The notes beneath the pieces were generated by a model. That model had not been told where the DNA came from, ran no database searches, and saw only the letters and a list, made by a program, of their open reading frames with translations. Source: a bacterium UBP8_UBA817 (GTDB lineage Bacteria > Margulisbacteria > Marinamargulisbacteria > SXXA01 > SICP01). From it: a stretch of 43,740 bases of DNA. Below, in pieces: positions 16,274-25,480 of the stretch. Every line of letters starts with the position of its first letter. Within the stretch, counting starts at the first letter, position 1. The stretch covers positions 1 to 43,740 of the forward strand of contig CAMCZW010000014.1 of assembly GCA_945888435.1 (NCBI GenBank), in the 5' to 3' direction. The position numbers and the translations under genes were made by a program.

Positions 16274-18325
16274 ATGATTTCTGATTCCCCCGTACAAACG
16301 TTAACTGACATGATTCATGAGTTAAATCCGGCTCAGCGTGAGGCTGTTTATCACAATGATGGGCCGATTTTGGTCATTGCAGGTGCAGGCTCAGGTAAAA
16401 CCAAGACATTGGTTTGCCGTGTGGCACGGTTGATTTCGGAAGGGGTGTCTCCAGAGTCCATTTTACTTTTAACTTTTACCCGTAAATCCTCACACGAAAT
16501 GCTGCGTCGAGCGGCGGATTTGCTGGATGAGAGATGTCGTCGGGTATCTGGCGGGACATTTCATGGATTTGCCAATATTATTTTGCATAAATACGCCCAT
16601 TATTTGGGATATAGCCATCAATTTACGATTCTTGATCGATCGGATTCTGAAGATTTGGTGGGAATGATTCGCAAGGAATTGGGATTTCATAAAACCGAAA
16701 AGAAATTTCCTCAAAAAGGGACTTTGGGTTCGATTATTGGCAAAGGGGTTAATACCAGCCGCCGAATTGAAGATGTGATTGCGAAAGACTATTCTCAATT
16801 TATGGAATTTGGCCGTGAAATCGCTCAAATCGCAACGGCTTATCAGGATCAAAAACGACGCATGCAGGTCATGGATTATGATGACTTATTGGTTCAGTTA
16901 TTGACGCTGTTAAAGTCGGCACCGGATATCTGTGACGAATTGCAGGAAAAGTATCGGTATATCATGGTGGATGAGTATCAGGATACTAACCGGGTTCAAG
17001 CGGAGATTTTAAGATATTTAACCGGAGAACCAGCCAATATTATGGCCGTTGGGGATGATGCTCAAAGTATTTACTCCTTTAGAGGCGCTAATTTTAAAAA
17101 TATTATGATGTTTCCAGAATTATTTCCGGGGACTGAACTTGTAAAACTTGAGCAAAATTACCGAAGCTCTCAGCCGATTTTGGATTTGACCAATGCGCTT
17201 ATTTCGAGGGCCAAGGAAAAATACGCTAAAAATCTCTTTACTGATCGTGGCGATGGCTCGATGCCGATTTATGTGGAAACGCGAAGTGAGTTTGAGCAAT
17301 CTCGATTTGTCGCACAAAAAATTGAGGAGTACCGTAAAGCGGGTGTTCCGTTGTCCGAAATGGCGGTGCTTATTCGGTCTGGCTGGCATTCCAACGATTT
17401 GGAAGTTCAGCTTCAGTCGGCGTCCATCCCATTTGTGAAATTTGGCGGATTTAAGTTTATGGAGTCGTCCCATATTAAGGACGTGATTGCGTATTTAAAA
17501 ATTGCCCATAACCCATTGGACAGCGTGAGCTGGAACCGATGCCTACTCTCCTTGGACGGATTGGGCCCTAAAGCGGCCGGAGATCTGATTGCGGATCTTT
17601 TATCGAGTAAGGCTAAGGACCCTCAGGCGGTGCTCGCTAAATTGGGCAAGCGTATGTTTTATGCAGAGCTTGCGGCATTGTTTCAATTGGTCTTTGGATC
17701 ATCCGAATTAACGGTGTCTGAGCTGATGGAGCGGGTGCTTGTGTACTATCGCCCCATTTTTACGACCCGATATGACGATTTTCCAAAACGAACTCAGGAT
17801 TTGGAGTCTTTAATTGAGATTGCGGGTCGGTATGATTCGTTATCCGAGTTTTTAGCTGAGATTACATTGGATCCTCCGGATTCTACTTTGTCTCTCGAAT
17901 CATCACCGGTGATGATTGATAGCGACTATTTGACGGTGTCGACCATCCATTCGGCCAAAGGGCTTGAGTGGAAAGTGGTGTTTTTGATTTCTGCAGTGGA
18001 TGGATATTTGCCGTCGGCCCAGTCATTGGGTGATTTAGGTCAGTTGGAAGAAGAGCGGCGATTGATGTATGTGGCCTTGACCCGTGCTAAAGACGAACTT
18101 TTTATTATTAAACCCAAAATTGACATGCAGGGCCAAAACTACCACCGCTTTGGGGGGCTCCCTATGTCCGAGCCAAGCCGTTTTTTGACTGAGGGGCAGC
18201 TACTGGATAAGTTTTCTGAAAAAATGGCACTAGAGCCAAAAAATGACCGTCCTAAGCCATCGTTTATGGCATCATATGATTCCGCAAGCGATGATGACCC
18301 CATTCGAAGTAAGTACAGATTTTAA
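16274..18325 (+). CDS. UvrD/PcrA-like superfamily 1 DNA helicase
   Basis: A 683-residue 3'-5' DNA helicase of the UvrD/Rep/PcrA group, acting in excision repair and in clearing recombination or transcription blocks. Motifs in order: Walker A AGAGSGKT at 36-43, TFHGFA, Walker B DEYQDTN at 233-239, GDDAQSIYSFRGAN, LEQNYRSS, TIHSAKGLEWKVVF and RRLMYVALTRAKDEL. The C-terminal part is short and ends without the Tudor-like RNA-polymerase-binding region common in PcrA. The ATG at 16274 is chosen over the TTG at 16265; GGGAG lies only two bases before it, an unusually tight spacing, and CTCCC upstream could pair with it. Next to uvrB, but separated from it by the carrier-like gene. Confidence 0.95.
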   Translation: MISDSPVQTLTDMIHELNPAQREAVYHNDGPILVIAGAGSGKTKTLVCRVARLISEGVSPESILLLTFTRKSSHEMLRRAADLLDERCRRVSGGTFHGFANIILHKYAHYLGYSHQFTILDRSDSEDLVGMIRKELGFHKTEKKFPQKGTLGSIIGKGVNTSRRIEDVIAKDYSQFMEFGREIAQIATAYQDQKRRMQVMDYDDLLVQLLTLLKSAPDICDELQEKYRYIMVDEYQDTNRVQAEILRYLTGEPANIMAVGDDAQSIYSFRGANFKNIMMFPELFPGTELVKLEQNYRSSQPILDLTNALISRAKEKYAKNLFTDRGDGSMPIYVETRSEFEQSRFVAQKIEEYRKAGVPLSEMAVLIRSGWHSNDLEVQLQSASIPFVKFGGFKFMESSHIKDVIAYLKIAHNPLDSVSWNRCLLSLDGLGPKAAGDLIADLLSSKAKDPQAVLAKLGKRMFYAELAALFQLVFGSSELTVSELMERVLVYYRPIFTTRYDDFPKRTQDLESLIEIAGRYDSLSEFLAEITLDPPDSTLSLESSPVMIDSDYLTVSTIHSAKGLEWKVVFLISAVDGYLPSAQSLGDLGQLEEERRLMYVALTRAKDELFIIKPKIDMQGQNYHRFGGLPMSEPSRFLTEGQLLDKFSEKMALEPKNDRPKPSFMASYDSASDDDPIRSKYRF

Positions 18326-18341
18326 AGTAGGGTGTAGAGAT

Positions 18342-19364
18342 ATGACCGCAACGCAGGCTTTTTTATGGATTAATTTAGGCTCACCGGATTCTCCCGATGT
18401 ATCGGATGTTCGTAGGTACTTAGCTGAATTTTTGATGGATCCCTTTGTTATTGATGTGCCATTCATCTTGAGGGTGATGATTGTTTATCTCACGATTTTG
18501 CCTAGTAGGCCTAAGGCGTCCGCTGAAGCGTATCACTCAGTTTGGACGGAGGAAGGATCTCCTCTACTTGTTAATTCCAATAAATTTCTTCATCAGGTGT
18601 CTACTCGCTTAGAGTATCCCTCTTACTTGGCGATGCGGTATGGCAATCCCTCAATTCCTTCAGTGCTTGAGGCTATTCGTGAGCAAAACCCTAATTTAAA
18701 AAAGCTGGTGATGATTCCTCTATATCCTCATTATGCGATGGCCTCTACTAAAACAGTTGAGGTGATGGTTGAGCGCGAAGTTTCTAGGCTTTGGGAGTCG
18801 CTGGACTTGGTGACGATTAAGCACTTTTATAATCACCCTAGTTACATTGATGCCCTGGCCAGTTCGATGCGGCCTTATTTAGAGACTAATTTCCAGCATT
18901 TACTTTTTAGCTATCATGGCTTGCCAGAACGTCATCTTAAAAAAACAGATCCGACTGGAAAATGGTGTTTAAGTCGCCCAGACTGCTGCGCTGTTTCTCA
19001 CGAGGCTCATGATACATGTTATCGTCACCAATGTTATGAAACGACGAGGCTTGTCACCGAAAAACTGGGTCTTACCTCAGATCAATTTTCAGTAGCCTTT
19101 CAATCTCGCTTAGGACGAGACCCGTGGATTAAACCATTTACGGATGAGGTGCTGATTACTCTCGCTCAAAAAGGAGTTAAACATCTTCATGTTGTCTGTC
19201 CTGCATTTGTATCTGATTGCCTCGAAACTCTAGAAGAAATTGCCATGCGCGGTAAAGAGGACTTTATCTCCGCAGGGGGTGATGATTTTACTTATATCCC
19301 TTGTATGAATGATCAAGCGGAGTGGGTGGATGCGGCGGTTTCCTTAGTCACTCTGAAGAAGTGA
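18342..19364 (+). CDS. hemH: Ferrochelatase
   Basis: A 340-residue enzyme inserting iron into a porphyrin in the last steps of heme synthesis. LWINLGSPDSP, YLAEFLMDPFVID, EGSPLL, RYGNPSI and YPHYAMAST are all family features. The catalytic His is H192 in SYHGLPERHLKK, and the conserved acidic helix CPAFVSDCLETLEEI is at about 286-300. A cluster of five Cys (209, 215, 216, 226, 231) in WCLSRPDCC...CYRHQC is seen in several bacterial ferrochelatases; whether it binds metal here is unknown. The start is the ATG at 18342, 16 bases after the helicase stop; the frame is open further upstream but inside the helicase gene. No other heme gene is in the window. Confidence 0.97.
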   Translation: MTATQAFLWINLGSPDSPDVSDVRRYLAEFLMDPFVIDVPFILRVMIVYLTILPSRPKASAEAYHSVWTEEGSPLLVNSNKFLHQVSTRLEYPSYLAMRYGNPSIPSVLEAIREQNPNLKKLVMIPLYPHYAMASTKTVEVMVEREVSRLWESLDLVTIKHFYNHPSYIDALASSMRPYLETNFQHLLFSYHGLPERHLKKTDPTGKWCLSRPDCCAVSHEAHDTCYRHQCYETTRLVTEKLGLTSDQFSVAFQSRLGRDPWIKPFTDEVLITLAQKGVKHLHVVCPAFVSDCLETLEEIAMRGKEDFISAGGDDFTYIPCMNDQAEWVDAAVSLVTLKK

Positions 19365-19368
19365 GATT

Positions 19369-19396
19369 GGGATATGGCCTTCTGGGCCTCTATCCC
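19369..19396. terminator. Hairpin between convergent hemH and phosphohexomutase genes
   Basis: GGGATATGGCC, loop TTCT, then GGGCCTCTATCCC: outer GGGATA/TATCCC and inner GGCC stems around a small bulge. It sits between two converging genes and overlaps the last codons of the minus-strand gene. There is no T run on either side, so termination is only a possibility. Confidence 0.35.
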
Positions 19397-20733
19397 TTCA
19401 ACACTTGCTTGAGGTAGTCTTCGGCCCTTTCTTTGGTCGGGGCTTCGATGAAGATTCGGACGATGGGTTCTGTGTTGGATGCCCGAACATGGACCCACCC
19501 GTCGATAAGCGTGGCTTTGACACCGTCTAATGTATTAAATGACGCCGTTGGGAATGCGGTTTTTACTTTGAGTAAAAATGGGGCGACATCATCTCGTTTT
19601 TCAAGGGATTGTTTTTCCCTTAGCATGACAAATTTGGGATAATTGGCGACGATTTGGGAGACTTTTTGTTTTTTTTCGGCCAAGTGTTTGAGGGCAATGA
19701 CAATGCCTACTAGGCTATCGCGCCCCCATCCAACCGCTGGGTAAATAATTCCCCCATTTCCTTCTCCACCGACTTGGGCCCCTAGCTCTTTGAGCCCTTG
19801 GGTGACATTGGTTTCTCCGATTTTGGTTTGGGTGAGGGTTGCGCCATGTTTTTTAGCGACCCAATCAATGACTCCAGAAGTGGATAGGTTGACGACGACT
19901 TTTTTGTCAGTATCTTTGACTTCAGAGAGGATATAGTCCACACAAAAGGCGAGTGAATAATCTTCGCCAATAAACCGGCCGGTTTCATCTAGGATGACCA
20001 GTCGATCGGCGTCGGCGTCTTGGACGAATCCGATATCAAATTGTCCCTTTTCTAGTTCTGTAATGATTTGACTTAGATTTTGTTTGAGTGGTTCCGGGTC
20101 ATGTGCAAAATGCCCATTGGGAGTGCTATTGAGAATCGTATAGCTGACATTGAGTCTGTCTAATAGAATTTGGTCTGCAATGCAGCCTGCCCCGTTATTA
20201 GGGTCAATGAGTACCTTTAGACCTGCTTTTTGGATGGATGTGGGATCGATTTTGGTGAGGATGAGGTTGATGTGATCTTCTAAGGCATCTTCAACTACAG
20301 TGACATTTCCAATGGTGTCCCATGCTTTAAGAGACGCATCAGTGGAATTTAGGACTTGGTTAAATTCTTCAAATTGAGGCTCTGTTAAAAAAGAGCCAGT
20401 GTCATTCATTAATTTAAGGCCATTCCAAATGACTGGATTATGAGATGCGGTGACGACGATGCCGCCTTTTGCGTTGTATTTTTTAATCATTTGTTGGACG
20501 GTGGGGGTAGGGACTTTGCCTATATCAATCACGTCTGTCCCAACTGCGGTGAGGCCAGAAATGATGGCGCTTTTAAGCATGGCATGAGAAGTTCTCGTAT
20601 CTCCACCGACGATAACGGGGCCTTTACCAATGAGAGTTCCGAATGCGATACCGATATTGAGTGCGACGCTAGGGTGTAGGTTGCCGCCGATAATTCCGCG
20701 AGTTCCTGAAATTGAATGGATGAGTGAATTCAT
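19390..20733 (-). CDS. Phosphohexomutase (GlmM/ManB-like)
   Basis: A 447-residue alpha-D-phosphohexomutase moving phosphate between C1 and C6 of a hexose, either glucosamine (cell-wall precursor) or mannose/glucose. All four domain signatures are present: SGTRGIIG at the N-terminus, the phosphoserine loop TASHNPVIWNGLKLM, the metal loop DADADRL, the sugar-specificity loop GGEGNGGIIYP and the phosphate-binding RASNTEPIVRIF. Classical GlmM has GGEQSGH in the specificity loop; GGEGNGG is typical of the broader ManB/archaeal-type group, so the substrate is uncertain. The start is the ATG at 20733, preceded by GAGGGAAG; an upstream in-frame ATG at 20763 has no such site. Confidence 0.9.
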   Translation of the reverse strand: MNSLIHSISGTRGIIGGNLHPSVALNIGIAFGTLIGKGPVIVGGDTRTSHAMLKSAIISGLTAVGTDVIDIGKVPTPTVQQMIKKYNAKGGIVVTASHNPVIWNGLKLMNDTGSFLTEPQFEEFNQVLNSTDASLKAWDTIGNVTVVEDALEDHINLILTKIDPTSIQKAGLKVLIDPNNGAGCIADQILLDRLNVSYTILNSTPNGHFAHDPEPLKQNLSQIITELEKGQFDIGFVQDADADRLVILDETGRFIGEDYSLAFCVDYILSEVKDTDKKVVVNLSTSGVIDWVAKKHGATLTQTKIGETNVTQGLKELGAQVGGEGNGGIIYPAVGWGRDSLVGIVIALKHLAEKKQKVSQIVANYPKFVMLREKQSLEKRDDVAPFLLKVKTAFPTASFNTLDGVKATLIDGWVHVRASNTEPIVRIFIEAPTKERAEDYLKQVLKG

Positions 20734-20822
20734 AGTTATCTTCCCTCTATTTTTTTGGGGCATATCGTACCCGATTTCTGGGGTTCTGTCCCTCCTCTGT
20801 AATTTTATGATAGGATTTTGAC

Positions 20823-21569
20823 ATGTCCTTAATTTATCGCAGTTTTTTCTCCTTTTTTGTCTGTGTTTTGGTTGTACTATCCTTTGCTGTTCATTTTGTA
20901 ATTGATGTGACTATTCTTCGGTTTCGTAAAAGCAGATGTGCAGATAATTATTGGTTGGGAGCTCTCTTTTTAGAGTGGACGTTTCGCTTATGTGGATTAA
21001 AGCTGATAGTGAAAGGCTTGGAGTACATTCCAAAGTCGGGTCCTGTCATTATTGTCTGTAATCATCAAAGTATCTTGGATATTTTAATTCATCAAATGAC
21101 TTGCCCTCGTCAAATTACCTTTATTTTTAAACGTGAACTTTTTAAAGTACCTTTATTGGGGCATGCAATGAAAATCCAGCAACATATTCCGGTCGATCGT
21201 CAAAATCGTAAAACGGCGATTGAAACGCTGACTTCGCTTGAACCTCCTTTATCTCGTGGGTTGTTGATGGTCTTTTTTGCGGAGGGAACACGGACATCGG
21301 ATGGTCAGTTACAACCGTTTAAACGCGGTGCATTTCAGCTAGCAGTAAGGACGGGTGCGACGGTGGTGCCTTGTTTGATTGAAGGGGCATTTCAAATTTT
21401 ACCTAAGCATCGATTGTTGGCCTCTCCTGGAGAGGTTTGCCTTCAGTTTGCTCCTCCTATTGCGGTTGTAAAATTAGAAGAAGATGATGATGAAATCCGA
21501 TTGGCGGCCAAAGCACTTCAGAAACAATGTGAGGACGATGTAGTTGCAATGGCTGGCTGCCCCACGTAA
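20823..21569 (+). CDS. plsC: 1-acyl-sn-glycerol-3-phosphate acyltransferase
   Basis: A 248-residue membrane-associated acyltransferase converting lysophosphatidic acid to phosphatidic acid in phospholipid synthesis. An N-terminal membrane helix (residues 8-30) precedes the catalytic NHQSILD (HX4D motif), then FKRELFKVPLLG, IPVDRQ, FAEGTRT and VVPCLIEGAF, the four standard acyltransferase motifs in order. The tail is acidic (KLEEDDDEIR). It is divergent from the phosphohexomutase gene and precedes motA by 90 bases, so it may have its own promoter in the short gap 20734-20822. Assignment is firm. Confidence 0.93.
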   Translation: MSLIYRSFFSFFVCVLVVLSFAVHFVIDVTILRFRKSRCADNYWLGALFLEWTFRLCGLKLIVKGLEYIPKSGPVIIVCNHQSILDILIHQMTCPRQITFIFKRELFKVPLLGHAMKIQQHIPVDRQNRKTAIETLTSLEPPLSRGLLMVFFAEGTRTSDGQLQPFKRGAFQLAVRTGATVVPCLIEGAFQILPKHRLLASPGEVCLQFAPPIAVVKLEEDDDEIRLAAKALQKQCEDDVVAMAGCPT

Positions 21570-21659
21570 AGCTTTTATAAGCAACGGTTTGTATTGTTGT
21601 TATTTTATGTTTAAATAGTGGGTATATTGTATTCACATTAATTGATCTCGAGGGTGTTC

Positions 21660-22436
21660 ATGGATATCTCAATTTTTTTAGGCTTTTTAGTAATTGCTGG
21701 CATTTTTTATGAGACGATTGTTGCCGTAGGGGCAACTAAGCTATTTTTTAGTCCCCATGCTTTTATTGTAGTTGTTGGCGGTATTTTGGCGGTTACACTA
21801 ATTAATTTCCCTTTTTCTCAAATGAAAATGATTGGAGTTTGGTTTCGTGTTTTATTTTTCCCAAAAACTCGAAATCATCGTGCCGATATTTTATTTTTGA
21901 TTAAAATGTCTTACAAAATTCATCGGCAAGGGTTGCCATCTATCGAGCAGGATATCAATGATACTAAAGATAACTTTTTACGATATGCCATGATGCAGAT
22001 CCAGCAAAAAACAGACCCAATTCATATCCGATTAATGCTTCGCGAAATGGTGGATAGTTCTGAAAAACGTCATGAAATGGGTATCCATTATTTTGAACAG
22101 ATTGCGAAGTATGCCCCAGGTTTAGCGTTGGTTGGGACATTGTTAGGATTAGTTCAGTTATTATCGCATTTGGATGATCCAAAATCGGTTGGTCCGAATA
22201 TGGCGACGGCCTTGGTTGCTACTTTTTATGGAGTAGGGGCGTCCAATTTGATTTTCTTACCTTTGGCGGATCGCCTTCGTGTGGCAAGCTATACTGAGCG
22301 TCTTCATAAAGAAATTTTGATTGAAGGAATTATGTCGATTGCGAAGGGTGAGTTACCAATTGTGGTAAGAGAAAAAATTTATTCTCTAGTGACTGAGAAA
22401 GATCGGGTTTATTTGAAGAAAAAAGAAACTAATTAA
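21660..22436 (+). CDS. motA: Motor stator protein MotA
   Basis: A 258-residue inner-membrane stator subunit with four membrane helices. Helices 3-4 carry the family pattern PGLALVGTLLGLVQLLSHL and GPNMATALVATFYGVGASNLIFLPLADRLR; the cytoplasmic loop between helices 2 and 3 contains the charged segment that contacts the rotor (LMLREMVDSSEKRHEMG). The ATG at 21660 is preferred to an upstream TTG because GAGGGTG lies just before it. motB follows after two bases. No other flagellar gene lies nearby, so the pair could drive a flagellum encoded elsewhere or another ion-driven machine. Confidence 0.95.
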   Translation: MDISIFLGFLVIAGIFYETIVAVGATKLFFSPHAFIVVVGGILAVTLINFPFSQMKMIGVWFRVLFFPKTRNHRADILFLIKMSYKIHRQGLPSIEQDINDTKDNFLRYAMMQIQQKTDPIHIRLMLREMVDSSEKRHEMGIHYFEQIAKYAPGLALVGTLLGLVQLLSHLDDPKSVGPNMATALVATFYGVGASNLIFLPLADRLRVASYTERLHKEILIEGIMSIAKGELPIVVREKIYSLVTEKDRVYLKKKETN

Positions 22437-22438
22437 CC

Positions 22439-23149
22439 ATGAGTAAAAAATTAGGAGGGCATGTCGAGAACTTTTATGTGTCGTACTCCGACATGGTTAC
22501 GCTGCTTTTAATTTTATTTATTTATTTATTTTCAGTTTCTGAAATTAAACCTATTGAGTATCAAGAAGGTGCCGCATCGATGAGTGAATCGATGACTAGC
22601 CTTTCAAAAAAAGATCCTACTAAATTAGGATTTTCTGATTTCTTAAATATTGAAGTTCAAAAACTCAAAAAAATGAAGGCTCAAATTGATAGTTTGGCTG
22701 TGAAGTATGGATTGGCCGATAAGGTTGGCGTTGAGTATGAAAATAGCCAGCTAGAAGTCAAGTTAGGGGAAGCCCTTTTATTTGAAACGGGCCGTACAGA
22801 GCTTAAGCCGGAGTCCAAGCAGGTCTTGGCGGTCATTGCAGCCTCCTTAAAGCAAAGTGATGTCAAGGTGATCGTAGAGGGCCATACGGATGATATTCCA
22901 ATTCGAGCGGGAGCCTTTTATCCCTCAAATTGGGAGTTGTCCTCTGCGCGTGCCTCAGCAGTTGTGAGGTATTTTGAAGAACAAGGTGTAAATCGTAGCC
23001 AGTTTTCTGTGATTGGATATGGAGAAACTAAGCCTGAAGTCCCCAATGCAGATGCGGTATCTCGTGCCAAAAATCGCCGGATTAATATTTTACTTAAACC
23101 CGATGCCGATAAAATTAGAGAACAGGTTAAGGGTCAGAAGAAGAAGTAA
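22439..23149 (+). CDS. motB: Motor stator protein MotB (OmpA-like C-terminus)
   Basis: A 236-residue partner of MotA. One membrane helix follows a short N-terminus; D18 in YVSYSDMVTLLLILF is the ion-carrying aspartate. The periplasmic half is an OmpA-like peptidoglycan-binding domain: GHTDDIPIR, NWELSSARASAVVRYF, GYGETKP and AKNRRINILL. The N-terminal cytoplasmic segment is only ~15 residues, shorter than the ~30 of enteric MotB. The linker between helix and OmpA domain (about 45-95) is charged, as expected for the plug region. Two bases separate it from motA, so they are co-expressed. Confidence 0.95.
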   Translation: MSKKLGGHVENFYVSYSDMVTLLLILFIYLFSVSEIKPIEYQEGAASMSESMTSLSKKDPTKLGFSDFLNIEVQKLKKMKAQIDSLAVKYGLADKVGVEYENSQLEVKLGEALLFETGRTELKPESKQVLAVIAASLKQSDVKVIVEGHTDDIPIRAGAFYPSNWELSSARASAVVRYFEEQGVNRSQFSVIGYGETKPEVPNADAVSRAKNRRINILLKPDADKIREQVKGQKKK

Positions 23150-23169
23150 CCCTCCCCGCCCTTTGGCAC

Positions 23170-23183
23170 CCCTCCCTTGAGGG
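23170..23183. terminator. Short hairpin between convergent motB and dxs
   Basis: CCCTC, a CCTT loop and GAGGG make a 5-bp stem directly against the dxs stop. The flanks are C-rich with no T run on the plus side, so the role as a terminator is weak inference. Confidence 0.25.
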
Positions 23184-25079
23184 TTAAGCTAGTTTTTGAA
23201 TGACGCTGAGAATCCCTTGTGTATCCAGCGATTGTTGTTTTCTGAGTGATGGGATTTTGCCGTGATCGATGAATTGGTCTTCGATGCCCATGATATGCCA
23301 TTGGGATTGAAGTTTATTAATTTGGATTTGCTGGTGAATATGACTTCCGACGCCGCCGATTTTGCAGCCTTCTTCGACCGTAATGATGTGATCGGCTTGG
23401 GCTAGGATATGCGTTAGGGTGTCGGTATCGAGTGGTTTAATGGATCTGAGGTTGATGACGCTACAGTTAAAGCCTTGCGTGTTAGCCATGGTGGCGGCTT
23501 CTTTGGCCGGTGGGACCATTGATCCGATGGCGACGATGGCGATTTTTGGGAGTAGGCTATCGTTGAGGTAGGGTATTACGATTTCGGCTTTGGTGATGTG
23601 GCCGATAATTTGGGTAGAGTCTGTATCAGGGACAGGGCCTTTTGGGTATCGGATGGAAACGATTTTTTGTTCTGTAACGGCCCATTCCAGCATGGCGGTG
23701 AGTTCGGCACCATTTTGTGGGGCTAGTATCGTCATATTTGGAATGTGGAGTTGGTAGGCGTAATCAAATACGCCATGATGAGTTGCGCCATCTTCTCCGA
23801 CTAGGCCAGCACGATCAAGTGCAAATACCATGGGGAGTTTTTGGAGGCAGACATCGTGGATGAGCTGATCATATCCGCGTTGGAGGAAAGTCGAGTAAAT
23901 GGCGACCACTGGCATAACCCCGGCTCTCGCAAGGCCGGCTGCGAATGTGACGGCATGTTCTTCGGCAATTCCCACATCAAAAAATTGTTCCGGAAATTGC
24001 TCGGCATAGGCATCTAATCCGCTGCCACTTTTCATGGCGGGGGTGATCACGACGACATTTGGATTTTTTTTGGCAATATCGATCATGGATTTTCCAAATA
24101 CTTCGGTATAGGTGGGGATCTTTTTTGCTGGAGTTGCGGGGGCGGCTACTGCTGGGATGGCTTTAGGGGAGACGCCATGAAACTTGATTGGGTCTTCTTC
24201 GGCGGGCGTATGGCCTTTTCCCTTGGTTGTGATGACATGGATCATGATTGGGCCATTATAGGATTTGGCGTAGTTTAGAGCCCCCATGAGGAGAGGGATG
24301 TTGTGACCGTCGATGGGGCCTAGGTATCTAAATCCAAATTCTTCAAAAATAACGCCGATTTTAAAATCGAGGATGAGGTTGCGCATTCTATCGATGGTTT
24401 TTTCGATTTTTCTGAGGAGGGGATTGCCGATTTTAGGGATTTTTTTAAAAATACGTTCAAACTGGTCTTTGGCCACATTATAGCTATCGGAAGTGCGAAG
24501 TTGGGTGATGTAGTTGGACATATTGCCGACGGGTCTTGAAATCGACATATTGTTGTCATTGAGGATGCAGATAAAATTTCCGCTGAGTTTGCTGACATTG
24601 TTGATGGCTTCGTAGGCCATGCCGCCAGATAAAGAGGCGTCTCCGATGATTGAAACGACAGAATACTCTTCTTTTTTGATATTTCGGGCATGAGCCATCC
24701 CGAGCCCGGCGGAGAGTGCGGTGGACGCATGGCCAGCCCCAAAACTGTCGTGGTCACTTTCTGAGATTTTGGCGAATCCGGAGAGGCCGCCTTCTTGCCG
24801 GATGGTTCTCATTTGACCTAGCCTGCCAGTGAGCATTTTATGGACATAACATTGATGGGTGGTATCAAATACGAGGCGGTCTTTTGGACTTTCAAAGATA
24901 CTGTGGAGTGCAATTGTAAGTTCAACTATCCCTAAGTTTGAGGCGAGGTGACCTCCGCAGGTATTGCAGACGGTAATGAGTTCTTCTCTGATTTCAGAGG
25001 CAAGCTGCTCATATTCCTCTAAAGAGAGAGATTTTAATCCGGCGGGCAGATTAAGTGAATGAAGCAGGTTGGTTGTCAT
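23184..25079 (-). CDS. dxs: 1-deoxy-D-xylulose-5-phosphate synthase
   Basis: A full-length 631-residue thiamine-diphosphate enzyme condensing pyruvate and glyceraldehyde 3-phosphate, the first step of the MEP isoprenoid pathway. HLASNLGIVELTIALH, the TPP/Mg motif GDASLSGGMAYEAINN followed by NDNNMSIS, DGHN, HVITTKGKGHTPAE, and the transketolase-type domains VGIAEEHAVTFAAGLA and LDRAGLVGEDGATHHG are intact. The usual GDG of the TPP motif reads GDA, seen also in some other Dxs proteins. The start overlaps the stop of the YuiD-like gene by four bases; it is the last gene of the xseA-xseB-ispA-YuiD-dxs operon. Confidence 0.98.
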   Translation of the reverse strand: MTTNLLHSLNLPAGLKSLSLEEYEQLASEIREELITVCNTCGGHLASNLGIVELTIALHSIFESPKDRLVFDTTHQCYVHKMLTGRLGQMRTIRQEGGLSGFAKISESDHDSFGAGHASTALSAGLGMAHARNIKKEEYSVVSIIGDASLSGGMAYEAINNVSKLSGNFICILNDNNMSISRPVGNMSNYITQLRTSDSYNVAKDQFERIFKKIPKIGNPLLRKIEKTIDRMRNLILDFKIGVIFEEFGFRYLGPIDGHNIPLLMGALNYAKSYNGPIMIHVITTKGKGHTPAEEDPIKFHGVSPKAIPAVAAPATPAKKIPTYTEVFGKSMIDIAKKNPNVVVITPAMKSGSGLDAYAEQFPEQFFDVGIAEEHAVTFAAGLARAGVMPVVAIYSTFLQRGYDQLIHDVCLQKLPMVFALDRAGLVGEDGATHHGVFDYAYQLHIPNMTILAPQNGAELTAMLEWAVTEQKIVSIRYPKGPVPDTDSTQIIGHITKAEIVIPYLNDSLLPKIAIVAIGSMVPPAKEAATMANTQGFNCSVINLRSIKPLDTDTLTHILAQADHIITVEEGCKIGGVGSHIHQQIQINKLQSQWHIMGIEDQFIDHGKIPSLRKQQSLDTQGILSVIQKLA

Positions 25080-25480
25080 GATAGTGCAAATAATAGTAAC
25101 GCAACGGTAATTCCAAGGACAACCCCAGCGATCATTTCGAGAGGGGTGTGGCCGATTCTTTCAGTGAGTTTTGCGCAGGTACTTCCCCCCATGGCATTAA
25201 TGGTTTTTGCATGGATTCCGACGGTTTGTCTTGTTCCGATGGCATCGTGAATGACGATGATGGAGATGGCCACACAGATGGCAAATTCTGTGGACCCAAG
25301 CCCGTTATGAAGGGCAACGCTTGTGGTTAATCCAGATATTAGCGCTGAATGTGTTGATGGCATCCCGCCGGGGCTGATCATGCTATACAGTGTGACCTGT
25401 TCTTTTTTGTAGGAAAATATGATGATTTTGAGTGCTTGTGACACAACAAAGCTTAATAATGTGGAGGTAATAATGATCAT
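25076..25480 (-). CDS. Divergent PAP2 family (YuiD/DUF212) membrane protein
   Basis: A 134-residue membrane protein with about four helices. ISPGGMPSTHSALISGL and HDAIGTRQTVGIHAKTIN match the DUF212/YuiD family, which is distantly related to PAP2 lipid phosphatases; GHTPLEMIAGVVLGI is also typical. It lies between ispA and dxs with four-base overlaps on both sides, so its role is probably in polyprenyl diphosphate or phosphate handling, for example dephosphorylating an isoprenoid lipid. That is inference from position; no enzymatic activity is established for this family to my knowledge. Confidence 0.85.
   Translation of the reverse strand: MIIITSTLLSFVVSQALKIIIFSYKKEQVTLYSMISPGGMPSTHSALISGLTTSVALHNGLGSTEFAICVAISIIVIHDAIGTRQTVGIHAKTINAMGGSTCAKLTERIGHTPLEMIAGVVLGITVALLLFALS

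Noticed and set aside
18243..18341. Longer N-terminus for ferrochelatase
   Set aside because: It lies inside the helicase gene; homologues begin close to LWINLGSPDSP, which fits the ATG at 18342.
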